NCBI GenBank assembly: GCA_035578155.1
Contig: JAPWDM010000014.1
Span: forward strand, 13,185,501-13,249,500
Source: Brachynemurus nebulosus
Lineage: Eukaryota > Arthropoda > Insecta > Neuroptera > Myrmeleontidae
Reading direction: 5' to 3'
Length of the DNA stretch: 64,000 nucleotides
This document shows, one piece after another, positions 46,857 through 57,339 of this stretch. The notes under the pieces are model-generated. The model searched no databases and was not told the origin of the DNA. It saw only the letters and a list, made by a program, of their open reading frames with translations. Position 1 is the first letter of the stretch, and the number at the start of each line of letters is the position of its first letter. The translations under genes were made by a program, and so were the position numbers.

Positions 46857-48514
46857 ACAAGTAAAGGTCCCGAGGCCGGACCTATCGATTTTGATGAAAC
46901 TTAAATATGTTGTAGAACACTAAAAACTAACGGACACGTATTTTTTTTATCTGCGGAAAAATGATTTGAAGGGGTAAAATCGCCCCCCTCAAAAATTGGA
47001 GTAAACATTTAATTTTACAAATATCTCGAAAACAGTAAGAGATAGAGCAAAAGTTTAAACTGGAGATATTGCTCTTTTTTAAGAGCTATCTATTGATATG
47101 CAATTTGTTCAATTTACATCAGCAGGGGTGGTTGGGGGCTAATATTTGGTGGTTAATTTTGCAAAAAGGGGGTGAAAATTAAACAATATAAAAATTTTGT
47201 TTACAGATTTGAAATTTAGGGGTAGTGAACTAAGAGGTGACTGTGTCGAATAGTCGTACTATTTGGGTAGTTCAAGAAGTTCTTCTTCATGGGAAATAGT
47301 TTAAGACAATTAGAATAACGTAGAAATGAAATTCTCGAATTCAAAATTCAGTTTGAGCAACACTGGAGAGGGGGTGAGTCACCCTCTTAAATTACATACT
47401 AGTTTACATACACTAATTTTTACTATTAACACACTGACAGTGAGTGTTAATGTCACAATAAGTGGTTTTGAAGTTGGACTATCGTATGTAAGGTTTTTAT
47501 AAGGTTTGTTTTTTAACGCCTTTAGGGCTAATGACGAGCTCAGCTCGTCATATTAATTTTTAGAAAAAATTTAACTGACGAATGTATATTGTCTTATAAC
47601 AGGCTTTACAGTAAAGAATGATCATATTGCAAATAAATTAAGCAAAACATACCAAACTTGTAATTATCCTTATAGAGATATTAAATTTTTTATCTAAAAT
47701 ATTGGAATATATGGCGGTACTAAAGGCGTTAATGGATATTATAGTTTTCGTTACCGAAAATTATCGATACTGAAAATAACAATATTTTCAAAATAAATGA
47801 AACCGTAATAAAAACTTTACATACGATTGTCCAACTTCAGAACCACTTATTGTGACATTATTACCCACTGTCAGTGTGTTAATATTAAAAATGAGTGTAT
47901 GTAAACTAGTATGTAATTTAAAAGGGTGACTCACCCCGTCTCCAATGTTGCTCAGACTGAATTCTGAATTCGAGAATTTCATTTCAACGTTATTCTAATT
48001 GTCTTAAACTATTTTCCATGAAGAAGAACTTCTTGAACTACCCAAATAGTACGACTATTCGACACAGTCACCCCCTAGTTAACTACCTCTAGACTTAATA
48101 TTAGGACATTTAGAAAAAACAGGTCAATTAGATTTTTTGACGTAGATTTCAAATCTGTAAACAAAATTTTTATATTGTTTAATTTTCACCCCCTTTTTGC
48201 AAAATTAACCCCCAAATTTTAACCCCCAACCACCCCTGTTGATATAAATTGAACAAATTGCATATAAGTAGATAGCTCTTTAAAAAAAAAGCAATATCGC
48301 CATTTTAAACTTTTGCTCTATCTCTTACAATTTTCGAGATATTTGCAAAATTAAATTTTTACCTCAATTTTTAAAGGACATTTCACCCCCTCAAACCGTT
48401 TTTCCGCAGATAAAAAAAAATACGTGTCCCTTAGTTTTTAGTGTTCTACAACATATTTAAGTTTCATCAAAATCGATAGATCCGGCCTCGGGACCTTTCC
48501 TTCACTTTACTTGT
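46857..48514. mobile_element. 1.66-kb foldback with ~650-bp arms
   Basis: The left arm (46857-47506) and right arm (about 47803-48514) are inverted copies with modest divergence. They share AGGTCCCGAGGCCGGA, ATCGATTTTGATGAAACTTA, TTCAAGAAGTTCTTCTTCAT and many other blocks in mirrored order. The loop contains a separate TTAA MITE (47513-47732). No coding potential; the frames on both arms are shadows. TSD not resolved. Confidence 0.85.
47513..47732 (-). mobile_element. TTAA MITE with CGCCTTTAG ends
   Basis: TTAACGCCTTTAGGGCTAAT on the left and, inverted, TTAACGCCTTTAGTACCGCC on the right, flanked by TTAA. It is a sister, in inverse orientation, of 54075-54303: both share TATTTTAGATAAAAAATTTA-like sequence and a TGACGAGCT...AGCTCGTCA palindrome. 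piggyBac-type by TSD and CNCCTTT start. Inserted in the loop of the large foldback. Confidence 0.83.
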
Positions 48515-48672
48515 AAGGTATATTCGATCCCCATCCCAAAAAAGACTAAAATTCAGTTGGAAACCCGTGATTTCGTGAGTGAATGCCTGTTTGTGAATAA
48601 TTCATAATTTTATTAACACAACTTCGTCATTGTCACACGCGCTTTAAAACAAAAACTAATTACCATAAATAA
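48515..48672. other. Spacer between two elements
   Basis: 158 bp of AT-rich DNA without recognisable content. Confidence 0.3.
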
Positions 48673-49303
48673 TTAACCCTTTGCACTCGAACCATTTTTT
48701 AGTATGGGTACTCAGCTACTCTACAGTAGTTTTAAAACGCTGCAAACACTATTGTATTAGGAGAACATAATATCCATAATACAATATATCTATTAGTTAA
48801 TTTTAGTAGTATGTATCACAATGTATTGTAGCAAGACGTCGCGTCGTTGTGTTGTATCATGTTTTCCTAATATAATAATTTTCAAATAAATGAAGAAGGC
48901 TGAGAAACGGAGCGAAGTGGAATCAAAAACGTGTTCACTAATATCGATATAGGGTCTGTTATCGCTCCGATAAAATATTATCTCAGTGGTATTGGTATTG
49001 GAGCGGTATTGAAGCGAGAGCGAACCATGACTGATATCGGACCGATATCAGAGCGATGATGTGAATACACTCATTATTTATTATGTAAGAATATTTTATC
49101 GAACCGGGAGCGGAGTGATATTGTACTGAGAGCGGAGCGTTAATGTAAATCGGGCCTTAATGTAAATCGGGCCTTAGGTCCCCTAGCGTGTTGTAAATAA
49201 TAAAATACGTACCTATTGTTTATGGCGCCGCTGCGGCGCCTAACGAGTGGAATTAATATTTATTGTGTCGCCGTGGCGGCGCCCATCGAGTGCAAAGGGT
49301 TAA
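48673..49303. mobile_element. piggyBac-like element with CCCTTTGCACTCGA ends
   Basis: TTAACCCTTTGCACTCGAAC on the left and, inverted, TTAACCCTTTGCACTCGATG on the right, with TTAA on both sides (48673-48676 and 49300-49303). The interior holds GATATCGGACCGATATC-type palindromes and two GGCGCC-rich palindromes near the right end (TGGCGCCGCTGCGGCGCC and CGCCGTGGCGGCGCC). A 20-bp phrase TTAATGTAAATCGGGCC is repeated in tandem (about 49139-49173). No transposase frame. Confidence 0.85.
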
Positions 49304-50393
49304 AAATTACACAATGATTGAAAAATTATCGAATTGGATCGGCTGGAACTAAAAAAAAAAAAATAATAATAATAATGTGTATAATTATTTTACTGTGTGG
49401 TAACATTGGTAACGTGCTCTTGATCTAGTCCTACGGATTGCACCAAATATAAAATGTAGAACCTGTTTTCCGAAGTTTTATGGGTATGAATCTGGGGCCC
49501 TCTTAGGTCGAAAGCTTTGGCCTCGTGTCCAACGTGCCCCTTGGGTAAAAACAACATTGTATTATGGCAAGCTGCCAGGTAATTAATATTTTACATTGAA
49601 CTTACTTGAGTAGAAAACTAGGATTTCGATAAGATTCTTCTAAAGAATACAAAAATTCTTCATACTTTAATTTTTTAATACACAGTACAATACTTTACAA
49701 ATTTTCTTAACTATTTACTTACATAAGTATTTATTACAATTTTATAAAATTACTTGTTTACAATAAATTTTAATTATTTTTAACTTGTTTTAAATACTTG
49801 TTTTAAAAAAGAAAAAATAATTTACAGATTTAAAAAAAAAAATCAGTTCTGATATAAAAAATAAAAATAATCACATTTTTACGAAACTATTAAACGTAAA
49901 ATGAAACTAAATTTTATTACGTGATAATTCAGGATAGCATATAATTACTTAAATTTTACAAAATATGACTTCGAAAAAAATTCTTACGTAAATACTTCTT
50001 TCACGTGTTCCTTAACATAAAATTATTAAATATAAGGTATTTAGTCCAGATTTTGATGGAATAACTAAATAGTTGATTATCAGATACCAGTAAAAATTAA
50101 TAATTAATAAAGTTTAGACTGCTATAGATTGTTTGAAAAGCACCATCTTCTTAGACGCTACTTAATACTTATTATATTACATACAAAAATTAAATTAAAA
50201 AATTGCAGATTTTATGTTTTTTGTTTGGTTTAAAAATTTACAATTTTCCTCCTGAAAGACTTAGAACTGGAATTCTGTGTTAAAATCTAACATAAGCATA
50301 ATTAGATTCAATGGAATCTATATAGGAAATCCTACAAAAATAAAAATAAAATACATATACTCAATCACTGATCAAAATCTTTACTATATTTAT
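49304..50393. other. AT-rich DNA downstream of the LRR gene
   Basis: Contains the presumed 3' untranslated region of the minus-strand gene. A candidate AATAAA overlaps its stop codon (50389-50394) and is too close to be the functional signal, so the true polyadenylation site is not fixed. Nothing else recognised. Confidence 0.4.
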
Positions 50394-52813
50394 TTAAATA
50401 TACTGATCATCAGCCATATCCGCTCGTTTATAGAAGTTTCTTGAAAAATCGGCTGGATTTCGAGTCACATTAACAATACCACACAAATTCCTCTTATAGC
50501 AGAACACAATGATACCCATCATTATTGGAACAGTTAATAAAATGCCTTAAATAATAAACAAAAAAAATTAATTAAGCGCTTTCAACCTACAGCCAAAAAG
50601 TTTAAAAACACTTACCGATAAGTATGCCAACTAAAATTGAACCATCACGTTCTGGATGAGCTCCATATCTGTCTAAACATCGCATTTTAACATGCCGCTG
50701 ACTTAAATCGGTCAAATTTTTACCACGCATTTCAATTGGTTCAACACACCTATACCAAATTTTTTAAAATTAATATTTATTAAAAAAGTATAACGTAGTA
50801 TTAGGGGACACCCGGGTTTGAACCCGGGACCTCTCGATCTGCAGTCGAATGCTCTACCACTGAGCTATATCCCCATATTATATAAATTGGTCAAATTTTT
50901 TCCACCTAATTCAGTTGGTTCAACATATCAATGCCAAATTTTTAAAATTAATTTATCTTAAAAAAATATATAACGTTACATTAGGGGACACCCGGGTTTG
51001 AACCGGGGACCTCTCGATCTGCAGTCGAATGCTCTACCACTGAGCTATATCCCCATATTATATAAATTGGTCAAATTTTTTCCACCTACTTCAGTTGGTT
51101 CAACATATCAATGCTAAATTTTAAAATTAATTTATTTAAAATAAAAAAAGTAATGTAGCGTTAGTGGACACCCGGGTTTGAACCGGGGACCTCTCGATCT
51201 GCAGTCGAATGCTCTACCACTGAGCTATATCCCCACGTTATTTGTACAAGCATGTGGCATGATTTTGCAGTATGAATCATCCTCCCCCAATAATAATAGT
51301 CAATGAATAACAGTAACAGGTTATTTGAGCTACAGTGAATCCCGACTAAAAACGATGATTTGGGAATGTTTAAAATAATAAATGATTTCAGGAAAGCGCC
51401 AGAATGTGTGAACATTGATGAAGAACTTGCTAAGCAATTTGAGTCTTTTATTTAGTATTGGAGAGGAAAGTTTTAATTCGTGTTGAAGATGTTTCGTTGC
51501 TTTGAGTGAATATGGTTTAGCTTTTAGCGGAAATAATGAAACATCGGAATTTCCTAGTAACGGTAATTTTTTTTTTAGCGTTAAGAATTATTAGTAAAAT
51601 ATAAATCTTTTTCGGTTTTCCAAAGACAGCTTTATAAGAGACACCTCCACATGAACAGTATCCAGGCGTCTCTCAAAGTCAAATTTGGCCCTAATGCTTG
51701 GTACATTTTAATTTATACCATCATTAGGTGTTAAACTCTGATTAGATCTTTTTGTATTGTTTTGGATAAGATTTTCTATGCTAGCAAAAATTTAGCAAAA
51801 CAATGTCAACTCACCGTGTGCCATAAGTAAGATTCTCATGTAATTTTTGTATAATTGGCACCAATTCGTCAACGACCCATTGATTATTACAATCGCAGAG
51901 AAAACTATTATAACGGATATCAATATGCTGTAGTGAATCCCATTGTCCAATTAAATGTTTATCAATATATGACAAATTATTCTTTTGTAATTCCAAAATT
52001 TTCAATGGTGGCCACAGTTCTTGCGTAACATTATCCACGTTCATTCGACTCAACGCTTTTGGATCAATATAGGATAGTCGACGATTTTCACTTAGATGTA
52101 ATTCTTCTAAATTAATCAGACCACTTAATGCGTCACGTTCGATACTGCGTAGTTTAGGCATATTAGTCATGTGGAGTACTTTCAGTGTTGGCATTTCCGG
52201 GAATATACTGAAACAAATTATTATTCACCTAAGAGAATTTGAAAAATTTGGATTTACGTATACATTCTTCAGTTCTGTTCAAGTCACTTGACAAAAATTT
52301 ATGGTTAGACTTACTTATCAGGTTCTGATAAATTTTCAATTGGATTATTCGTTAGTGATAGCCATTCTAAACAATGGACATCACCCAATGTTCCTGGTAA
52401 TTTTACAATGTCATTTCCACTTAAATTCAAATGTGTCAAATACTTTGGCGTGTGAAGCATAAATTGAGGTAGCGTACTGATCCCTGTATAACTTAAATCC
52501 AAAACCTTAAATACAAGAAAAAGAAACATGATTGGGGGGAAACAGTTCAAAGGTAAAATTAGAAGCTATTCTAATCAAAAGCAAGATTTTTGTAATTTCT
52601 TTTTATTAAGGCCAAATAAAACGCACCAAACGTCTCTTTATTTGGAGATTCTTACTGGAAACTAATATAATAGCCCATATTCAGTGGCGGATCTAGGCCT
52701 GGCGGGGCCCTTGGCGATATGATAGGATGGGCAGGCCCGGATCTAATAAGTGCGGGGCCCGATTGGATTTTTTTTGCGGGGCCCTATATATATTAAATAT
52801 TTAAATAAAATGT

Positions 52814-52876
<63 letters not shown>

Positions 52877-55800
52877 AATTATTACCATTTGACACTAAAT
52901 ACATCCAGGGCCGGATTAACCCTGAGTGCCGCGCTAGGCACCGTGAAAAATGCCACTTCTTTTGCTTAAAAAGAAGAAAGTCTTAATTTTTCCTACATTT
53001 TTTCCGAATTTTCTCTTAAAAGATAACCGACGAGCAAAAAAAAAAAACGTCAATTACAACCTTTGCCGTCCTGTTTTTCAAAATCGGCCGCCCCTCGGCC
53101 ATGGCTACATCTACTTAATGACTAGCGCAGCACAACAATGACTAATGTAAAAAAACGAATGTGAATGCATCGAGTAAAACACATTTAGAATAGAATATGT
53201 AATTGAGGGAGAAAGGCAGTACTATCCGATGCATTTCATATTTCATACCTGAAACATCCTTCTTATAAAGATTATGAAATATGTTTCTTTCTTTCTCGCA
53301 CTTGTATTATAAAAAGAATCCTTCCTGTATATTTTTAATTATTTGAATAATTTATAATTTATCCTTTATCGTTTTAAATTTCGAAAAATAAATTTTTGTT
53401 AATTTTATGCTGATGCGGGGCCCCTTCAAGCGCGGGGCCCGATTGGGCCCAATCGCTCCAATCGCCTTATATCCGGGCCTGAGGATGAGGCCCACAACAA
53501 AAGGAAATAAAAACATATCAAATCAAATAAAAAGTATAATTAAGTAAAATTTTTCCATGGCGCGGGACTCAGGACGGTCGCCCTCCTCGCCCCCTAGATG
53601 CGCCCCTGCCGAAATTAAATCTCTACATAAAGTTGTAAGATGTTCCATTTCAAATTTGAGATAAAATCTGGGTCAATTCACTTTTAAATTAGACTCAATA
53701 AACAAAACTCGAAAGAAGTAGTGATTTCCGTTAAAATGTATGGTGTTCATATATTCCAGTTTTTTCCAAATTATCCAGGTTTTAACTTTGCAACTCTGGG
53801 GTTCCAACAAATTCTTTCGGGACAATTATTTGCCCCCTTTTTTGGAGGTACTTATTATCATCACCTAATACAATTTTTAACTTCCAGAGCATATAGCACG
53901 ATATAATTTAGTAAGGGTTGTCTTCAAATAAGTCCTAAACTGTGCATTTTAAGTAGGTAGCTTTTTATTTCCGGAACGAATTCCGGAGGATTTCTACGTG
54001 TGTAAAAGTTAATTTTCTGAAATGGTGTTGTAATTGGCAGACTCTTTTAGTAATTTCAGTAATAAAAATCAGTATTAACCCCTTTAGTACCGCCATATAT
54101 TCTAATTTTTTAGATAAAAAATTTAATATCTCTATAAGTATAATCGCAAGTTTGGTTCATTTTGTTTAATTTATTTACAGTATGACCGCTCTTTACTATA
54201 CAGCCTCCAGTTATCGATATAAGACAGTGCACACTCGTCAGTTGAATTTTTTCTAAAAATTAGTATGATGAGCTGAGCTCGTCATTAGTCCTAAAGGGGT
54301 TAAATAAGTTGCGAACCCAAAGACAATGAAAATTAAGGGCTGAAAAATTTTGAGGTCACCAAATAACTTTACAAAAACAATTTTTTTGTACATGACCTTG
54401 TACAAATAAAGGCTTAACAAATAAAATGAAAAAATCTATATCTAGAGGAAAAGCCTTTTTTTGGATTTATGTATTGTCAAAATATGGAGATTTTGGTCAA
54501 AAGTAATGGCTACTTTGATCTCGTTTCAATTGTAACTTTACACGTGCAGTAACCACAGACCAATGAACACTATTATATTATACTACTAAACAAAGCGTAA
54601 AGCCAGTTTGTAGGCATTTTTCTTGAAGCAGGTAACAGAGTGAGACGGGTGAGATTTAAGGAATATAATATACATAATCTCAATTTTTGAGTAAATGCAA
54701 CTATAATTATTACAGGATATAATTTGTATAGGTACGTATTTTGAAAATAAAGCAAATACTACCTTTTTTCTTTCAAAATTTTGCAGTTTCTTCTAAAAAA
54801 AATGAAATTTTTTTATCAATATTATATTTTGACAATAATTATTTGAAAACGTTACTACGAATGCAATGGGTTATTGCATTGATTACTATATTACAGAATA
54901 CTATTAGGTCGGAACTTGATCGTAATTGGTTGCTCTAATTATACATTTATATAATTAGTCTATATAATATCAGAGGCGTCGGAAGACTAAAATAGTAATA
55001 ATTTTTACGAGGCCCCTTTAATTTTGTTTTTGAAATTTCTGTCTTAAAAATTAGGCGACAATCAAAAAAAGAAAAAAAAACCGAAAAACAGTCACTTGCG
55101 AGGCCCTTTTAAGTGTGAGGCCATGGGGGTGGGCCCACATCGCCCACGCCTAGCTACGCCACTGTATAATACCGTGTGAGTTTTTCGGGAGTTGCCATTT
55201 TTATTACAGCCAAACCGTTGATTTAATCGAAAAATTGTTCAAATAAGAGTTGTAGATATCGACGGGGCAACCGATTGCTATAGTCAGGAGCTTTATAGCT
55301 CTTATGGTTTTCGAGCTATGATACAAACTTATAGTTTTTTAAATGAGACTATATGTTAATTTTTCGATAAAACTGTTCTAATGCATCAATTAAAAATATA
55401 GATGAAGAAAAAAAAATTTTTTGCCCATGTTAATTTTTTGAATTTTTCTTTAATTTAGCAATTAGGCGGTAGAAATATGCATATGTATTTGAGGCTCTTT
55501 CAACTGACAGAGTTTTAACGGCTAAAGTTTCTATTATATCCAAGAAAAGAACCTTTTCCAATATCATTCTCTATAATACAGCATTAAATAATGAATGGCA
55601 GTAATTCAGATTTTGGAGTATAGATGTCGGGCTCTATTTCAAGTTTTTAACATTTTTGCATAAAAAATCAAATTATTTTAAATAATTAGTATTTAAAGTA
55701 ACTTAATTTAAAAATAATTTGAAGTATTTCATTAATTTACTGAAAAATATATTTATTTTTTATTTATTTATTTTATTTTTGCCAATGACAGGTGGCAAGT

Positions 55801-57329
55801 GAAATAAATGACTCTAATGTACACATTCAATACAAATCAAGATGACATTGGCGTTTCTTAATAGTAGCAAAGTGAGGTTAATTGGGAACGAAAATATTAT
55901 TAATAAATGTACTCAAATAGTGTAAAAATATTTGAAATTCGATAGTATTTTCTTTTTATTACAAATCAAATTAAAAAGGGGAAGGTTTTCCACAAAAAAC
56001 TTTTCATTTCCTTTAAAAATACTTGCTACAAAAATATGTTTAGACGCCTATGTATCTGTCAAACAGTGACATTTCAGAAAAATAATTTTTTATTTTTCAA
56101 TGAATTAAAACTGAAATTTTATTTCCTTATTGTACTTAGTTATCATTTTTATATGATAATTTAATTTATTTAATAATTTTAATTTCCGATGGAAAACGTA
56201 ATAATCGTTTAATTTTTCGTTACTAAATTGTCAAAAATGGCAACCATATTGAGTCAATATCATTTTAAATTACGTAAAATCCTAATCGTTTGCAAGTACT
56301 TGAGTACGAAATTTAAAAGTGTCGTTTTTAAAACTTAATTACTCAAAAATATGAGATAAAACAATGAGAATTTGAGTATTTCTGGTAGTTTTGAATCACA
56401 AACAAATTTTTGAAAAACTTTTGAACATACGTTTCCATTTAAAAAACTATAAGTTTGTATAATAACACGAAAACCATAAGAGCTATAAAGCTCCCGACTA
56501 TAGCAATCGGTTGCCCCCGTCGATATCTACAACTCTTATTTGAACAATTTTTCGATTAAATCAACGGTTTGGCTGTAATCAAAATGGCAACTCCCGAAAA
56601 ACTCACACGGTATATATGTAATATGTTCATTGGTCTGTGGCAGTAACTTACCTTAAGTTTTGGTAATGTTACAATGGCCAATAAGGTAACACGATCAATA
56701 ACATCGAATGGATTCGAATCCAAAGTTAAAACTTCAATTCGATCGGTGTGTTCAAATAGATCTGGATGTAAAGTATGTAAAAGATTTCGACTCAGACGTA
56801 ATACTTTCAATGATCTTAATGGCTCCCTATCTTCTGGCGCATAAGGACCCTAAAATCAAATTGGAAAAATAATCAGATTTTAGGACACTTACTCTAAACG
56901 CAGAGAAAACTTTCTTCGAATTTTACTCACCATAAAAACATCAGACGTTAAATATTCGCTCATCAGTTGATTATTTGTTAAATCCAATTCCTCCAGATCG
57001 GAAAGTTCTTTAAACGTTTCCTCCTCAATTCGTAAAATATTATTGTAACTTAAATCCAATTTTTTAATATTCAATTTTGGGAATGGTAATACATGTATTA
57101 AATTATTGTTACGAAAATTTAATTCGACTACTTGAATTGTTTCATTCTTATCATTCATCCATAGTTCGGTGCGATTAAATTGCAATGATAGATTTCGACT
57201 TGAACAATCGATTATACCAGTACTTTGATCACAGCTACATTTTTGACAAATTTCTTGGGAATTGATGTATGAAATTAAAACAATTATAACAAGAGCTATA
57301 ATTGATTGATGTGTGATTTCTCTTAACAT
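50394..57329 (-). CDS. Type I transmembrane leucine-rich-repeat protein, 488 aa, six coding exons
   Basis: Exons, 5' to 3': 57329-56931, 56849-56652, 52505-52315, 52207-51815, 50749-50616, 50545-50394. All introns are GT-AG and all phases agree (1467 nt including TAA). Residues 1-24 are a signal peptide. C28, C31, C33 and C42 form an LRRNT cap. Repeats of LxxLxLxxN type include LKVLRLSRNLLHTL (147-160) and CLEWLSLTNN (244-253). C367, C369, C395 and C418 form an LRRCT cap. Residues 431-455 are a membrane helix, with a 33-residue tail ending DDQYI. The layout predicts a cell-surface adhesion or receptor-like protein with an extracellular LRR domain. I cannot name the orthologue; there is no TIR domain, so it is not Toll. 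A TTTTTTTGTAG acceptor at 57340 implies an upstream noncoding exon. Intron 2 (4.1 kb) is packed with transposons, and intron 4 contains three tRNA genes. Confidence 0.9.
50804..50874 (-). tRNA. tRNA-Cys (GCA), copy 1, T-stem mismatch
   Basis: 71 nt fold into a cloverleaf: acceptor GGGGATA/TGTCCCC, D arm GCTC...GAGC, anticodon loop CTGCAGA with anticodon GCA, T loop TTCAAAC. The A box (TAGCTCAGTGGTAGAG) and B box (GGTTCAAACCC) are present, and a run of six T lies 17 nt downstream (plus-strand 50782-50787). At 50825 this copy has C on the plus strand where the other copies have G, giving G51 opposite G63 in the T stem. It may fold or mature less well. Confidence 0.92.
50984..51054 (-). tRNA. 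tRNA-Cys (GCA), copy 2, fully paired
   Basis: The only copy with both a perfect acceptor stem (apart from a T-G pair) and a perfect T stem (CCCGG/CCGGG). Anticodon GCA. A seven-T terminator lies about 18 nt downstream (plus-strand 50960-50966). Most likely the fully functional gene of the three. Confidence 0.95.
51164..51234 (-). tRNA. tRNA-Cys (GCA), copy 3, acceptor mismatch
   Basis: Identical to copy 2 except that the 3' end reads TGTCCAC: plus-strand T at 51165 gives A71 opposite G2, a mismatch in the acceptor stem. Seven-T terminator at 51143-51149. Flanking promoter boxes intact. The frame 51161-51415 that reads through it is the usual artefact of translating a tRNA. Confidence 0.92.
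51235..51814 (-). other. Remainder of intron 4 of the LRR gene
   Basis: AT-rich intron sequence between the tRNA array and the donor at 51814. No further feature recognised. Confidence 0.5.
52732..53481. mobile_element. Inner hAT-like element nested in the outer one
   Basis: The ends are CAGGCCCGGATCTAATAAG and, inverted, CAGGCCCGGATATAAGGCG. TSD AGGATGGG / AGGATGAG (7/8). It holds a (TA)n tract (52818-52873) and a third GGGCC-type end (CAGGGCCGGATTAACCC at about 52906), so a third nesting level is likely, but its right border is unclear. Confidence 0.8.
52818..52873. repeat. (TA)n microsatellite
   Basis: About 56 bp of AT dinucleotides inside the inner hAT-like element. Confidence 0.93.
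53609..54074 (-). other. LRR intron 2, unassigned part
   Basis: AT-rich intron sequence without recognisable element ends. Confidence 0.4.
54075..54303 (+). mobile_element. TTAA MITE with CCCCTTTAG ends
   Basis: TTAACCCCTTTAGTACCGCC and, inverted, TTAACCCCTTTAGGACTAAT, with TTAA on both sides. Sister of 47513-47732 in opposite orientation. Contains ATGAGCTGAGCTCGTCAT near its right end. piggyBac-type by TSD and CCC start. Inserted in intron 2 of the LRR gene. Confidence 0.87.
54554..56639. mobile_element. 2.1-kb hAT-like foldback composite next to a splice donor
   Basis: The ends CACAGACCAATGAACA and, inverted, CACAGACCAATGAACA are perfect. The 8-bp TSD GCAGTAAC is perfect (54546-54553 and 56640-56647). 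CA...TG ends with 8 bp point to hAT. Inside, 55170-55350 and 56434-56612 are inverted arms sharing TACCGTGTGAGTTTTTCGGG, CGATATCTACAACTCTTATT and more. A second hAT MITE (54971-55164) has inserted beside the left arm, and 54585-54970 is related in inverse to 34864-35050. The right TSD overlaps positions +5 and +6 of the donor of LRR intron 2. Confidence 0.85.
54971..55164. mobile_element. hAT-like MITE nested in the composite element
   Basis: CAGAGGCGTCGGAAGACTAA and, inverted, CAGTGGCGTAGCTAGGCG. TSD TATAATAT / TATAATAC (7/8). Related to 44913-45255 by end sequence and by GAGGCCCC interior phrases. Confidence 0.82.
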
Positions 57330-57339
57330 TTTGTAAAAT

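Larger units (their letters stand above)
50704..51240 (-). repeat. Three 180-bp tandem units: exon piece plus intron plus tRNA
   Basis: The unit runs from the 5' part of coding exon 5 (50710-50749) through its intron flank and the tRNA-Cys gene. Two further copies follow at 50884-51063 and 51064-51240; tRNA starts are exactly 180 bp apart. In the extra copies the exon-like piece (about 45 bp, e.g. CAGTTGGTTCAACATAT) is decayed and the splice acceptor AG is lost, so only the 50749 acceptor is usable. Confidence 0.88.
52682..53608. mobile_element. Outer hAT-like element in LRR intron 2
   Basis: The ends CAGTGGCGGATCTAGG and, inverted, CAGGGGCGCATCTAGG match well. The flanks CCCATATT and CCGAAATT agree at 6 of 8 positions, consistent with an old 8-bp duplication. 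It contains the nested element 52732-53481 only 50 bp from its left end. Confidence 0.7.

Noticed and set aside
51161..51415. 84-codon minus-strand frame ending GYSSVVEHSTADREVPGSNP
   Set aside because: This is the classic artefact of translating a tRNA gene; it lies over tRNA-Cys copy 3.
1316..56639. TTAA flanks taken as proof of piggyBac for every element
   Set aside because: TTAA is frequent by chance in AT-rich DNA and is also used by Kolobok; elements were listed only when the ends were inverted repeats as well, and class was left open where the ends are GG-type.
50394..57329. LRR gene as a Toll receptor
   Set aside because: It has LRRNT, LRRs, LRRCT and a membrane helix, but only a 33-residue tail and no TIR domain.
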